From positions 8,404,501 through 8,468,500 of the forward strand of contig OX327690.1 of the NCBI GenBank assembly GCA_946807835.1: a DNA stretch of 64,000 bases, given 5' to 3'. This DNA comes from Ailanthus altissimus (taxonomy: Eukaryota; Streptophyta; Magnoliopsida; Sapindales; Simaroubaceae). Position 1 is the first letter of the stretch; every line of letters starts with the position of its first letter. The position numbers and the translations under genes were made by a program. Positions 34,541 to 46,279 of this stretch are shown here, one piece after another. Below the pieces are notes generated by a model, which was not told the origin of the DNA, made no database searches, and saw only the letters and a list, made by a program, of their open reading frames with translations.

Positions 34541-37500
34541 TTACGAACATGTAAACAAATTAACCTATGTGGCTACATGCAATATAGTGTGATCCTAAAA
34601 CATCAAAACAATATAAATGGTTCATTATTTACATATATGTAGCCAATTACACTTCCAACAACACCTGTACTGATCAAACACTTTTCTAATGTTTAGGATA
34701 AATGTTTGGAAAACATGAAGTATGCTCGTCATACACCGATACAGAAAATGCATGCATTGCTCGGGTAATGAAATATTCATAAATAGGAAAAAAAGAGATA
34801 TGTTGGTCACATAACCAACCGAATCATGTGACATTTCCTCACCACATATAAGAGGTTATAAGTGTAGTTGCTCTTTGCCAGGGAAAATGGTTTTATATGT
34901 TTCAACCTGGAATGAAAACAACTGCAACTTTGGTGGGTGCACTACAAAGGAACAAATTTCTTAAATAGTTGACTCAATAACTTTGGGAGTATGCATATAG
35001 AAAAAAACTGAAGGGTCTCCTAATATATCAACGCTTTACGGTTTGTGATGCACTCTTGTGAAAATTATAAATCACGTCTTCTTGAGTCATCTCTTGACTT
35101 TTTGACGTAGTTCCTGTTACTGCTGTGTACGTGAGGATCCCTTCAATCTCTATTGAAATGGGTTACTGTTATGGATGTCTCACTTCATTGCGCCTCTATT
35201 CACTTGAAAATAAGTTGTCAATAGGGCATTTTGGGAAATAAGATCTATGCGGACACCTGTTGTGTTAATTTCGGGTGGTTTAATGACACTATAAACCCAC
35301 TTTGTTTTGGGTAAGATTTGGTATTTCTTTAATAATGTAGATCTAGATATGGGATTCTGGCCTCCAGCATGTTCCAAACTCGATCCACTACCACCCCCAG
35401 ATTGTATTGCTTATTTCATGTATTTTATAATTATTCTTTAAATATTGCTTCAAGAAGTATTCCAACAAGTAGTATCCTGTTGTATGTTTGAATTTAATTT
35501 CTGATATGATTTGATATATGTTTATGAATTTATTAGAAAGTATTATTAAAAAAAATTTAACCCATTTCGAGTTTAGTATGGAGAACACACTCCACAAGAG
35601 TGTGTTTGTAATGAAACTTAAACCCACAGTGTGTTTGTAATGAAACTTAAACCCACAGTGTGTTTGGGAAGAAGTTTGGATGCCTTATTTAAATGGATGC
35701 AAAAAGAGTTTAGGGTCTTCGTCTTAAATGGGGTTGCAGCTCGTGTAGACGAATCTTATATGTGTCATGTTAATGTAGTGTGGTAACCAATTTTTAGCAT
35801 ATTTGCATACAATTCGTTAATATTTATGCATCAGCCACGAAACATGGATTTAAGTTGATTAGAATGCAAAATTCATGACATGATACGTATCACAAGTGTA
35901 AAAAATATATACAATTTAATTCCTTTAAACGATTTGAATAACGGAGCTCCTCTTTCTTTTTGTTGATTTGTTTCTTCTGCCATCATGTCGTAAAAAAATT
36001 GAAAACCTAGTTATTTGTCTGATTACTTCATCTGATTACTTCACGGGTGACTTGCAAAAAGTATCCATAATCAACGCTTACTGTTGCTCCATGGACTTGC
36101 TGTCTACAATAGACGAGATGCAATTGATTTAACTGGTAAACAATCTTCACAATAACGGATTACTTAAACACACAACTGTTGAATCTTATAACCTCGTATT
36201 TAACAGTCATTATTTTTCATAAAAAAGATACTATCGCAGTATAATTGCTGGAGCCTTATAAATATGACAATTGTTTAACCAATTTGTTATATTTAAAAAA
36301 AAATTATTATGTTAGGTTATAGGTATTATTTAAATAGCATTTATTTATTTTTATTAAATTTTGATTGTGTTGAATAGAGTGATTTTTTGCTTTCTTAATA
36401 TTTGAATACAAGTGTTTGTCTATTTTTGAAATTAAAAATTCACTTAAAATCAATATTTTTACAACTATGTATTTATTAATTTAAATATACTAAATTAATA
36501 ACAAAATAAATAACCATATGAATTAATATTAAAATAATATTAACATGAATATTATTGTAACTTTTTATTACATATAACTTTTTTTGGGTAGTGATAAATA
36601 TGTAACGAAACAAGTTAATTATGAAATTCACCAATATAATAAATACATATTTTATACGATGAGTATATGATAAGAAATAAAATAAATAATAAATGAGTTT
36701 TATGTAGGTATGGACGTAATCTATTAAATAGGTAAGAAATTTAAAAAAAAAAAATTATTTATAGCATTTAGATTTTTTTTTACATTTAATTAAAAAAAAC
36801 ACTAAAAATCTTACTTTTTTAATTAAGTGCAAATTAACTTAATATTCTCATTTTAAATTAGAAAAATAAAGAATTTTAAAGGACTGAATAGCTAAATTAA
36901 GTCATATTCAACATTTAAGTTTAAAAAAAAAATACAAACACTTAATATTGGTTGTATTTACTTTAAAAAATTGTCATTTTAAAGTTTCAAGTTTTCTTAT
37001 AGGAACCTTATGTTGCAAATTATATTTTCATCAAACATTGTTTCTTTATTTAGTTTCAAAAAAACACAATCGAGGTTTTGCTTTTGGTGAATTACCAGCT
37101 TATAAACAAGCTAAGTGAATTTAATAATTTAAAAATAAACCACAAACACGTGATAGAATTGTCTCTCAAAATTTGAATTAATTATTTTATATGCGATATT
37201 TATTATTCCATTCTTCATTTAAATTTGTTTGACTATTACAAAATTAAATAAGAGTTGGGTAATTAAATAAGTCACTTAAAAGTAAATTTTAATTGAATAA
37301 TTTTTATACTTTTCACTTTCTTTCTTTTTTTCAACAAGAAAGTACTTGTGATGTTATGTTATTTTTATCATTTTTACAAAATAATAATTATTATTTTTTA
37401 CTTATTGATATTATCATTTTAAAGAAATTTTCAAAAAAAAATTGTTTGGTCAACAATAATTAATTTTTTGTGTTCTGCATACTATAGAAATATAAACAAA

Positions 37501-38160
37501 ATTCAATTTCTTAATTTGATGTGAATATTAATTTGAATATATAAACTTAATTTGAATAAAACGGAGATTTTGTTTTTATAATATTAGTGAGATCAAGTCT
37601 AAAATTTTAAAAGATTTAAACATTATTTTACATATCAATTTTCAGTGTGACAAAGCTTAAGGTAGCTTTCCCACACACCACTAAGTAAGTGGGAATGCAT
37701 GTGATGTGTTGTTTTGATGTTACAAAATGTTAAATAAGTTTCTATAATACGTAACAAGTGATTATTAAATATATGTTTCGCAATTACAAACGTAACAATA
37801 AGATTAAGAGGTGACGTGAAGTTTAGTTTAAGGAAAAGTAGTAAATAAGGTAAATGAGTAGAGTCATACTCATACATTAACATACTTAATATTATATTTT
37901 TATTCATACTCGTATATTAACATCTAAAATGCAAGGACGGTAACCCAACTCTTCACCCTTCACCACCTAACCTAACCTAACCTAACTTTAACCCTTTACT
38001 CTTCTTCAAAAATAAAAATAACCAACACAACACTAATTGATATTTTTACTTTATTATTGAAAATTTTAGATTTAATGAATGCTTGATTTATAATTAGACC
38101 ATATACATTTTTATTGATAAATTATGATGTAGGATAATTTTTACTTCTCTAAAACATTGT
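34541..38160. other. AT-rich stretch without supported genes
   Basis: Minus frames at 34625-34834, 35180-35377 and 35388-35627 are short and unassigned; the 35180-35377 frame (MEHAGGQNPISRSTLLKKYQ) could be an upstream exon of the DUF1985 relic. From about 36200 to 38100 the sequence is very A/T-rich with long A or T runs and no coding signal. Confidence 0.4.
35599..35668. repeat. 29-bp tandem repeat, two and a half copies
   Basis: AGTGTGTTTGTAATGAAACT with AAACCCAC as its end is present at 35599-35627 and 35628-35656, and a third copy begins (AGTGTGTTTGG) at 35657. Confidence 0.9.
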
Positions 38161-39885
38161 TTTAGATCTAACAGGCTCTGTGATAGTCCACCCTTCAGTA
38201 TTTGGGTATTTTATTATGTGAGATTTTAATTTTTTTATTTTTATAATAAATGATTTATATTGATTATTAAAGTAAAAATTTTAAGTTTTAAAAAATAGTG
38301 TTTGTAATACATTGAACTAGACTATTATAAATTTAGATTTAGTTAATAAATTTTTTTTGATCTTAATTCATATAAACTTTAATAAGCTTAATTGATCTTA
38401 ATCCTATAGAAATAATAAGAAATTTATTGCAACTATTGATTCGAAGAATTATTTTTTTGGAACAACGAGTTTTGAATATATATTTTGGGAATAAGATTGG
38501 GCCTAGATTGACGAGGTGTGCTAAAATGGGCTTTATCTAGAGGTTCTCAGGTTCTTACAACCACAATAAACAAAATTTGATCATATCGGTAGCTTTTTTA
38601 ACAAAGATCCTTTGATGTTTAAATTAATTGTTGTTTAAGAAAAGTAGAAAGAGATGTTTTAGGCCTTATTTTTTAGTACGAAAAGAAGTTGAGTACTATT
38701 TGATTGTTGTTATTCTACCTTTTAATAGTTGATACTTACCATTTTATCTTGAGAAATTTGAACTTCATCTTCGTGATTGGTGCCGAACTCGATGTTTATA
38801 GTATTAATCTTGATCTGAAGATTCTTGTGGCTTTTCTTCTAGAGTAGTAATTGATGGGGGATCCCTTAAATGATGGGATCCTACCATTAATGCGAGTCTT
38901 TGAGTCTTTCAAGCTCTAATGTGCTCAGGAAGTCTTCGACGACCTCCTCAGTATTAAACTTTGTTTTAAGGAGGCTTTAGCTTACCCTTAGGTTTGAGCA
39001 GGTGAATTCCTAGCCCCTAACCCATTTTGAACTAATTTGGTCCTTTGCTTTGAGCTATCTTTCTAAAGAAGGAGTCCCCAAGCTTTTAGTTTTTTTGACT
39101 TATTAATGCTGAAAACATTTGTGGTTCTCGGCTTGATTTTAATCTTTTTTTGTTCCCTGTGACGGTTTGAGTATTTGATTAGTGATTTTCTTGGTATCCT
39201 ATTCTGACCTTAGGTCGTATATCGTTTAACTCATACCTTCAGTGTTATCCTGAGTCAATTTAGTGGTTTTGTCATTTTAAAATCTTTGCATTAATTGTTG
39301 GTGCCCCTTAAAAAGTCGTGCATTCATTACTATATCTTTTCACTACCCCTAAGTGTTTAAAGTGAAATGCCTTTGTAAACGTGTCCTGATCCCAGGCCTT
39401 ATGTTTGATTCAACGGTCCCTAACCCCTTAACTATCTTGTTAGTCAATTGAGGGGACTTTAGCGTGCTTTGATATAATCCATTTGTTTGAATGAATAGCT
39501 GATATTTTTCCTAAGCATTAGGTTATAAATATACCCATTAGGGGTTTTTTTTAACACTTTTTCTTATTTGAATTACTTCACCCAAAGGAGAAGGAGATTA
39601 AGAAGCTATGATTCGTACAAATCTTTAATCATTGTTCGACGATCTCTAATTCATCTTGTCATAATGAGTCAATTTTTATTATTTTTCTTTTTTTTTCCTT
39701 ATAGTGTTACTATGCAATTATTGGTCTTCTTATTATTGAATCTTATAAGATAAAACTCTGGGATTTTTGGAATTTCTTATCATTGGTGTTGACTTTATTA
39801 TCTTGAGATATCTTGTAATTATGTTTTGAATACTTGGTTTAGACTATTCATCTTTGCCCTTCTACCCATAAGATAACTTGTTAAA
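38161..39885 (+). other. Non-coding region upstream of the gag-like relic
   Basis: No gene is recognised. 38365-38405 contains a step (GATCTTAATTCATATAAACT, AATAAGCTTAATTGATC) similar to one within the copia LTRs at 46650 and 53490. From about 38760 the sequence becomes less A/T-rich. A TATA-like GGTTATAAATATACCC at 39520-39535 lies about 355 bp before the ATG at 39892 and could be its old promoter. Confidence 0.35.
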
Positions 39886-39891
39886 TTTATA

Positions 39892-40737
39892 ATGTCTTCT
39901 GATAATAAGAGTTATTTAGATCTTAGATCATCGATGAGTGGCATAGAAGAGGACATTGATGAGATCCCTCTTAATAAGAGGAATAGTAAGTTAAGGGCAC
40001 TCAAGGTTCTAGGGGTAAAGCCTCTTCCTTAGGGGTATGGATGTACCTGAGACCACTATAGCGATCGTAGGTCATAAAGAGACCGACAATGAAGCCCTTT
40101 TAAGGGAAGAAGCTAGTATTGACTTAGGGTAGAGAGTAGAAGAGGAGGAATAGAGAGGGGTCGTTTGATGATCCTCTTGCCAAACCCAAGGAATTAGAGT
40201 GCGAGCTAGACCTTACGTACCAAAGGTCCCACGAGACCAAAGAGGACTAGGGCATCTTAGAGGTTATTATAACATTCCTAGTTCTGTAATATTACGGGTG
40301 TCCAACCTTAATTACTTTCTATGCCATACTGAATAAAGAGATGTGGGCTTATATATTGCTTTTTTTAAGGCTCGAGCATAGGCTTTCTATGTAACCCTAT
40401 TTTATGAGGATGTTAACCTACTTGGGGGTTGCCCTTTCCCAGCTAAGTGCAAATTCTTGGCAAGTGTTATTGGGCCTTTTTGTTTTATAAGAACGGGCAA
40501 GACAGTCTGAGCCATCTTTTTAGGAGCTGTGGTACCTCTATCAGTTTAGGCACAGTACGGTCAAGAATAAAGACTTCTATTACTTTTCGAGTCAAGGAAC
40601 TCCTGCTCCTATTTAAAATCTACCTTTCAATAACAAGGGCTGGAAGGAGTTTTGGTTCTTTACTAGTAAGGAATAAGGGCAAGAAGTTCCCCTGTCTCAA
40701 AGAGGATCTTAGTCTGTCTTGGCTAGGTTTTCCTTAG
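39892..40737 (+). pseudogene. Gag-like 'putative gypsy type transposon' relic
   Basis: From the ATG at 39892 the frame reads MSSDNKSYLDLRSSMSGIEE and DIDEIPLNKRN before a stop near 40032. Later fragments read YNIPSSVILRVSNLNYFL, LYIAFFKARA, DVNLLGGCPFPA and KDFYYFSSQGTPAP, then NLPFNNKGWKEFWFFTSKE. That order matches the plant domain annotated as putative gypsy-type transposon (Transposase_28), which carries a P-S-S-x-K...F-F-F-V core. Stops and frameshifts are frequent. The open frame 40447-40737 is in a different phase and not the real product. Confidence 0.4.
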
Positions 40738-41437
40738 AGGTAAGTCATTCCCTTTTATTCCTCTCCCGTGCTCTTCATATTGCTTTACTTTTTAATATTT
40801 CCTTTCTTTCTTACAAGACCTTAGGCTAGAAATCTGTAAGGCATATAGGTCTAGAGTCAATGTTGCCCTAGCTTATTTTTCCAACTGTATGGGGTTGTCG
40901 ACTAATAGGAGTTTGAAAGATATGAATCTTATCTCAGAGTTGTTCGTCCTATTTCAAAGAGGAAAAGTAAGTTGTTTGATTTTTACTTGTTCCATGTGGG
41001 CATTCTATTCGAGATCTTCCCCCGTTTTTGACAAGAATGTAAGGTCAATGAAGTGACTATAGAAGAAGGAGAGCTCATTAAAAGATATGAGTTCATAGTT
41101 AAGGGCGGAATCCCAAGCTTTGGATAGCCAAAGTGTGATGGATCCCCAATTTAGCCCAGAGCTTAGAATAGAGGTCAATAGAGTTCAAGAGAGGGAATAC
41201 CCATAAGAGACCCCATCAAGAACAATCTAAGGTATTGTCCTAAGAGCATCCCTTAAGGCCTTTAAGGTATGAGAGGGGAAAAATGATTGCTTTGGGGACA
41301 CCTGCACAGACCCTTCATATTACGACTCTTCCCCTAATCTGAGAACCTTCTCATACTTCCTCTTATGCAGTTAGGGCCTTAAGTTTTGGTTTGCTCACTT
41401 GGGAAAAGGTGCAACAGCTCGTCAGTGTTATATGATT
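40738..41437 (+). other. Decayed continuation of the gag-like relic
   Basis: Composition stays like that of the preceding relic (GAGGAAAAG, CCTTAAGGCC words) and short plus frames exist, but no family motif is visible. It ends at the border of the Tat-type LTR near 41438. Confidence 0.3.
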
Positions 41438-42590
41438 TGAAAATATAAGTTTAGGTTATTGCAAACAAGTAATTTAATGATGTGTGAAGTATCATTCCCA
41501 CGATAAATTATTACTAAATTCGCTAAATACTAAAATTATGTCTCCTTATTCTTATTCAAACAATTAATAGCACAAGCAATTAAATTTTAAAATAAATAAC
41601 AAAGAAAAAAAGAAAAAAAAAACATAGACAATAATTATCAATTCCCAATATAAAAAACCTAGAATTATAATTATCCCCTAATACTTCACTTGAATTTAAT
41701 TACTCCTCTTAATTTAATTCATTAATATTAATAATGTGGTTAACAAATAAAAATAGTCATTAGGCTCGAAAGGCTCAAACGGTCTAAACATTGACTGAAA
41801 TCATTTCTTTAATCATGTGTGACATAGGATTTCACCTCGAATGATAATCAAACAACTTCTAGAATGCATGAGACTATGTGTGTTTGTCATGCATAAACTT
41901 CCTCAAAGTAACAAACAAACAAAATGACCATAACATATGTGTTCAAGGAATCAAACAAAAGGTAAAAACTTGATATAAAGATCAAACATAAAAACAAATG
42001 CAAAAGCTATCATTTCCAAAGAATTATATTAATCACAATCAATTTCTTAGCATTGACTACTAAACCTCATACCAAACCTAAAGTTAACCACTAACTAAAC
42101 AAAATTAACTTGAAAAACATAAAATAGAAAAACAGTAGGTAAATTTGATAGATAAGACAAAAATCAGTAAATTAACACAGAAAAGTGTTTCTCTCCCTAA
42201 AATTTAAGATTGAAATTGTCCCCAATGGCAAGGAAAAAAATAGGAATAGAGCACTTCCCTGCCAGTAGCTAAGCGAGCTCAATCGTTCGCCATATCAGTC
42301 AGACTGTCATTCTTATCGTCATCTTCATCTTACAGGCTGTAGGCTAGATAAGTTGGTGTGAATTTAATGTTATCACATTGGGATCATAGTGTTACGATGC
42401 TGAGCCCAAGAATTTGAGGGGTGTTTTTCTAGCTTTTAGCACTACGGCCTTGGCTTCTTGGTGTTGTGGTGCTGGGGTTTTACCTTGGTGCCTAATTTCA
42501 GCTCAAGTTGGCATTATAGCCCTGTAATTGAGCATTATGGGGCCTACTTTCTATCATTTCTGGCGATGCAGCAATGTCATGTTATTTTAT
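41438..42590 (-). repeat. Tat/Athila-type LTR, minus strand, truncated
   Basis: Reverse-complemented, this block repeats the 3' part of the solo LTR at 19030-20477: GTTTGAATAAGAATAAGGAG, TTTTAGTATTTAGCGAATTT, and GGGAATGATACTTC close to its end (TATTTTCA at 41438). The middle holds the GCACTACGGCC / GGCATTATAGCCC near-palindromes. About 200 bp at its 5' end is missing near 42590, close to the start of the next copy. Confidence 0.7.
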
Positions 42591-42634
42591 GTAAATTAAT
42601 AAATAACAATAAAATATATATTTATTTAGGTTGC

Positions 42635-43969
42635 TGATAGGGGCATACATGCAATAGTATATTTACTCCCAAACTTTTGTGTTTTGCTCGTAATTATGAA
42701 TATTTGGCTATGTAATTGAGTTTTTTTTTATCATAAATAGGTGCACGAGGGAAAATGTGACAAATAAGAACAAATGGGAGGCAAATCAAACAAGAAACAA
42801 GCAAGATGCACTCAATTTATGCCACCATAGGAACTCAAAGCTGGCACTGCAGTACCCAAGGCCAGGCACCACAGTGGCCAGACCAGAACCTTGGGCACCG
42901 CAGTGCCCACTGGCCAGTGACAAGTGAAAAATTCTCTCTTTTTACTCTTATTTTGACGTGGATTCAAATCTCCCCGACCTTAGGAAATTTTCTACCTATA
43001 AAAGAACTCTTTTAAGAGTCAATACAGAGACTTTCGAGAGGCAAAACTTAGAGAAAGAATTCACAATACAAAATCAAATATCAAAGCTAAGAAATCAAGA
43101 TTCAAGATCAAAAATCAAGTTCCAAGTCAAGATTGAGAGAGAAGCAACCTAAGGAGTCACCTTGATTAGTTTTTCTTCTCTATTTTTATCATTATATTCT
43201 TGATTATGATGTCTTTATATTATTGATTTATACTCTTGGTTTTGTAATGAGCCAAACTTGTTGATCTAAGGTTAGACTATTAAACCTAGTATGAAGTTAA
43301 ATTTTATCGATTCTTAGTTATTAATCTTAATACATAAAATTGATTCATTTTATCTTGATCTTAATACTTTCATTATACCTGATCAATATTTTGAAGGATT
43401 GAGGAACCATGGTGAACTTGACAAAAAGATTCATATGTTTAGTCTAGGATAATTTGATGTATGATCATAGGGTAACAACTATGAGTTTTATGTAAAATAG
43501 ATATATACCTAGATGATATATGTGGTATAATTTAGACTTATTTTTAATGAATTACATTCTAATTTGATTACCATAGACATATAGGTGATTGTTAGAATGC
43601 GTAATATAGTCACTTCATCATTGACAGAGGCTTGTGACAAGATTAGAGTCTAGCCAATCAATTTGTATTAAGGGCTTAACAAAGAGGTTAATAAATCCAA
43701 TGAAATACTAAATGATGAGTCTATACCCTAGATTATTCTGAATTTGTGAGTTTAACCCTTTGTTTATTTTCTATCGAGGTTAAGTTTTAAGTTAATTAGT
43801 TGAATTTCATATTATAATTTCTAGATAAAAGTAAAGTAGGTATAATTTTAGTAATTACTTGATAGAAATAGATCGAATAGTCCTCGTGAGAATAATATCT
43901 GAACTTAAAATCTTATATTACTTGATACAATAGCATGCGTTTACGCTATGCTATTATAGCACACAATCA
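42635..43969 (+). mobile_element. Tat/Athila-type solo LTR, plus strand
   Basis: The 1335-bp block begins TGATAGGGGCATACATGCA and ends CACACAATCA. Flanking 5-mers GTTGC (42630-42634) and GTCGC (43970-43974) differ by one base, consistent with an old duplication. Its layout parallels 19030-20477: palindromic GC-rich block (42840-42910), A-rich block, then GAACTTGACAAAAAGATTC (about 43415). With the preceding minus-strand copy it forms an inverted pair. Confidence 0.7.
42838..42920. repeat. GC-rich near-palindromes (GGCACYGCAGTGCC type)
   Basis: GGCACTGCAGTACC, GGCACCACAGTGGCC and GGGCACCGCAGTGCCC follow each other within 70 bp, separated by CAAGGCCA/CAGAACC. The third is a near-perfect 16-bp palindrome with an odd central pair. 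The block is far richer in GC than its surroundings. Confidence 0.85.
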
Positions 43970-43974
43970 GTCGC

Positions 43975-44554
43975 CTCTTAAGAACTTGATTTAATGTCAT
44001 CAGCTTGATGTCTTCTTTTTTTCATAGAGATTTAAATAAAGTAATAGAGGATTTTTCCTCCTTGATCTCTCCTCTAAGATTTTTCTTAAATCAATGTCCA
44101 TTGACTTAAAAAGTCTTTTGAAATCTTGTCCTCAACTTTTGTAGCTCTATAAGAAAACACCTAAGTAGTATTCTTGACCTTTTTTTTAATTTAAGCTTCC
44201 CCCAAAAATAGTTTTAATCTTAAACGGAAGAGTAATCCCATTGGATTGGTTTGAATTATTGCTCTATAATCTTCTTATCATGCCTCCTCTTAGTCTTCTT
44301 TCCCAGGCATCATACAAGTTGAAGGCATATATTCAACTTTACAAAACAATTAGTATGTAAAACACTATCACATAAATATAGAAAAAGTATATGTTGTGAT
44401 GGCATGGCCTATCAAATGATAGCCTAGTAGTGTTCAACACATATAAAATATACATGTGCATATATTTCATCATCAATGAAAAATAAGTTTTACTCAATAA
44501 TAATTACATTACATTAGGTAAAATATTATTTTCAAGTGCATATTTCTTATCTTT
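43975..44554. other. Spacer before the CACTA transposase relic
   Basis: No coding signal. This is where the 5' end of the CACTA element may lie, but no convincing CACTAC-type terminus was found; TAGTAGTG at about 44427-44434 and CACTATCACAT at about 44362 are weak candidates. Confidence 0.35.
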
Positions 44555-44795
44555 GACGTGGATAAATCTTGTATGTCATGTGATAGATTAAGGAATATGA
44601 TGATGGGGTTGAAAAATTCCTTGAGTTTGCTACCATGCATTTTGGAAATACTAAATCAATGAAATGCTCATGTGTTAAATTTCGTAATGCAATCTTTAAC
44701 ACAACCCAAAAAGAAATTAAAAAAAAAATCACTTATTTATGAGTGGTAACGATGAAAGTTATCAAACATAGTATGGGCTGATTAATTCTCTTATA
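44555..44795 (+). pseudogene. Transposase-associated domain (CACTA)
   Basis: Starting near 44555 the frame reads TWIN, then after a phase change EYDDGVEKFLEFATMHFGNT, KCSCVKFRNAIFNTT and, after a further phase change, HLFMSGNDESYQT with a stop where Trp is usual. This is the classic N-terminal transposase-associated domain (W-I-x ... G-V-x-x-F-L-x-F-A ... C-P-C-x-x-C-x-N ... D-H-L) of plant CACTA proteins. One of the conserved Cys is Phe here. It is inactivated by frameshifts. Confidence 0.75.
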
Positions 44796-44815
44796 TTGAC
44801 ATTGATGACAAACTA

Positions 44816-46240
44816 TAATTTTAAAGGAGTATGAGTGGTAATGAGTCTGATTGTTTAATGGATATGAGTGATAGACATACCCGAGGCATGGCTAAGACAA
44901 CAACTTTTAAAACTACTAAAGACGATAACAAAATAGTGGTAAGATACATTAAATTTAGGGTACCAAAAGAAGATGAGGATACTGTATTGATCATAGCCAT
45001 CAGTGTGATAGTTTAACAATCGATTCCCATTGTGTATAATGATTAGTAAAATGTACCATCTCAATTAAAAGAGTCCCTATAGAAGTGGGTGCAAGTAAGA
45101 CTTCATCACAAGAATTATTGCATGTTTCTATTATTTAACTACAATAACATATTTTATGTTTGATAGTCTCGTTTTGAGGTTGATCCTTGTAGCAAGAAGC
45201 AGGTTTTACATTCTATTGGGGTGGCCTATTAGACATTTAGATATTGTTTAATGTTTGACTACATCCTACCATAAAAAAATGACAAACAAAAATTGAGAAA
45301 GCCTTTTTATTGAGTGCAAGTGGATAAAATAATATGACTATAAGGCATTTGTGAAATTGAGGTTGAGTAATGAATTTATGACACGTGCATTAAATCTGAT
45401 TTTCAGCTTCTAATTCAATAAGTATTCAGTGTTCTTAAAACTTGATGGTTGTGTGATAATTTTTTGAAAGTTAAGGAAGCATCTCAAATGAAAAGAAAGT
45501 CTAACAAGTGTGATCACATGTTGGGTCGGAAGGGAAATGTTGGACTTATTGAAGAGATAATAAGACCTTCTTCATATATAATTAATTTTCATTTGTTTTA
45601 GTAATTGTTACATGAATTTGAAATTTATATTTTAATTATTAGATGCAAAAGACTAGTTTGTTAGAGACTTAACTTGACAAGATTATAACATGAAAGAGAG
45701 CAAAAAGAAGAAAGAATGGAAGTTACATTCCGAAACAACTAATTGTTTCTAAAGTTGTAATATTCATTAACTGTTGTTTTATTTTGAATATATGGATAAA
45801 TTTCAATTCAAACAAGCTCTGACAACTTACCAATTACATATTTTCTTGATTGTTATTATAGAAGATCTTGATAGTGAAGCACATAATGGTGTACCCAAAT
45901 TTGAAGAGATTAATGGCATTTTGACTAACTCTTAAGAAGGAAGCCTGCTTCTGGCCATTTTCAAAGGGAAGGCAAGTATATCACCACTAATATATATTTC
46001 AATGTACCTGTTGATGATAACTTGTTGGAGATAAAAAGGTTGAAATATAATGAGAAATTAGTAATAACATGTGCTAAACTAGATGCTATAAAGGAAAAGA
46101 TCTAAAGAAAAAGAAAATATTCAAAGGCAGGTAGTTCTAATAAAGTATCAGTTGCCAAGAAGTTGGATATGGATGTTGACTTGAAATATGAAAATATATT
46201 TAGTGTAAGTGAATTTACCAACTAAAACTGTCAATTCAAG
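44816..46240 (+). pseudogene. Plant transposase (Ptta/En/Spm family)
   Basis: The frame begins MSGNESDCLMDMSDRHTRGM at 44831, then IPIVYND, NVPSQLKESL, FEVDPCSKKQVLHSIGVA and TFRYCLMFDYILP (45170-45270), and FVKLRLSNEFM in another phase. MKRKSNKCDHMLGRKGNVGL follows at about 45487-45545. Downstream exons give GVPKFEEIN, then ILTKALRRKPASGHFQREGK and YITTNIYFNVP (45900-46010). That succession (R-G-x-T, V-P-x-x-x-K-x-x-L-W, F-x-x-D, K-x-x-x-L-x-x-x-G, Y-x-H-x-L-G-x-K-G-Y, L-T-x-A-L) is the Ptta-type transposase. AT-rich gaps near 45120-45165 and 45570-45640 look like introns; stops also occur. Confidence 0.75.
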
Positions 46241-46279
46241 GAATAATTTCATTATATTGTTATTGATTAATTAACTTAT

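Noticed and set aside
37966..37985. Four CCTAA units that look like telomere-type repeats
   Set aside because: Plant telomere units are CCCTAAA; this has five-base units and only four copies, so it is a short microsatellite.
40447..40737. 96-codon plus frame as a separate gene
   Set aside because: The phase that carries the gypsy-type transposon motifs is different; this frame is a shadow.
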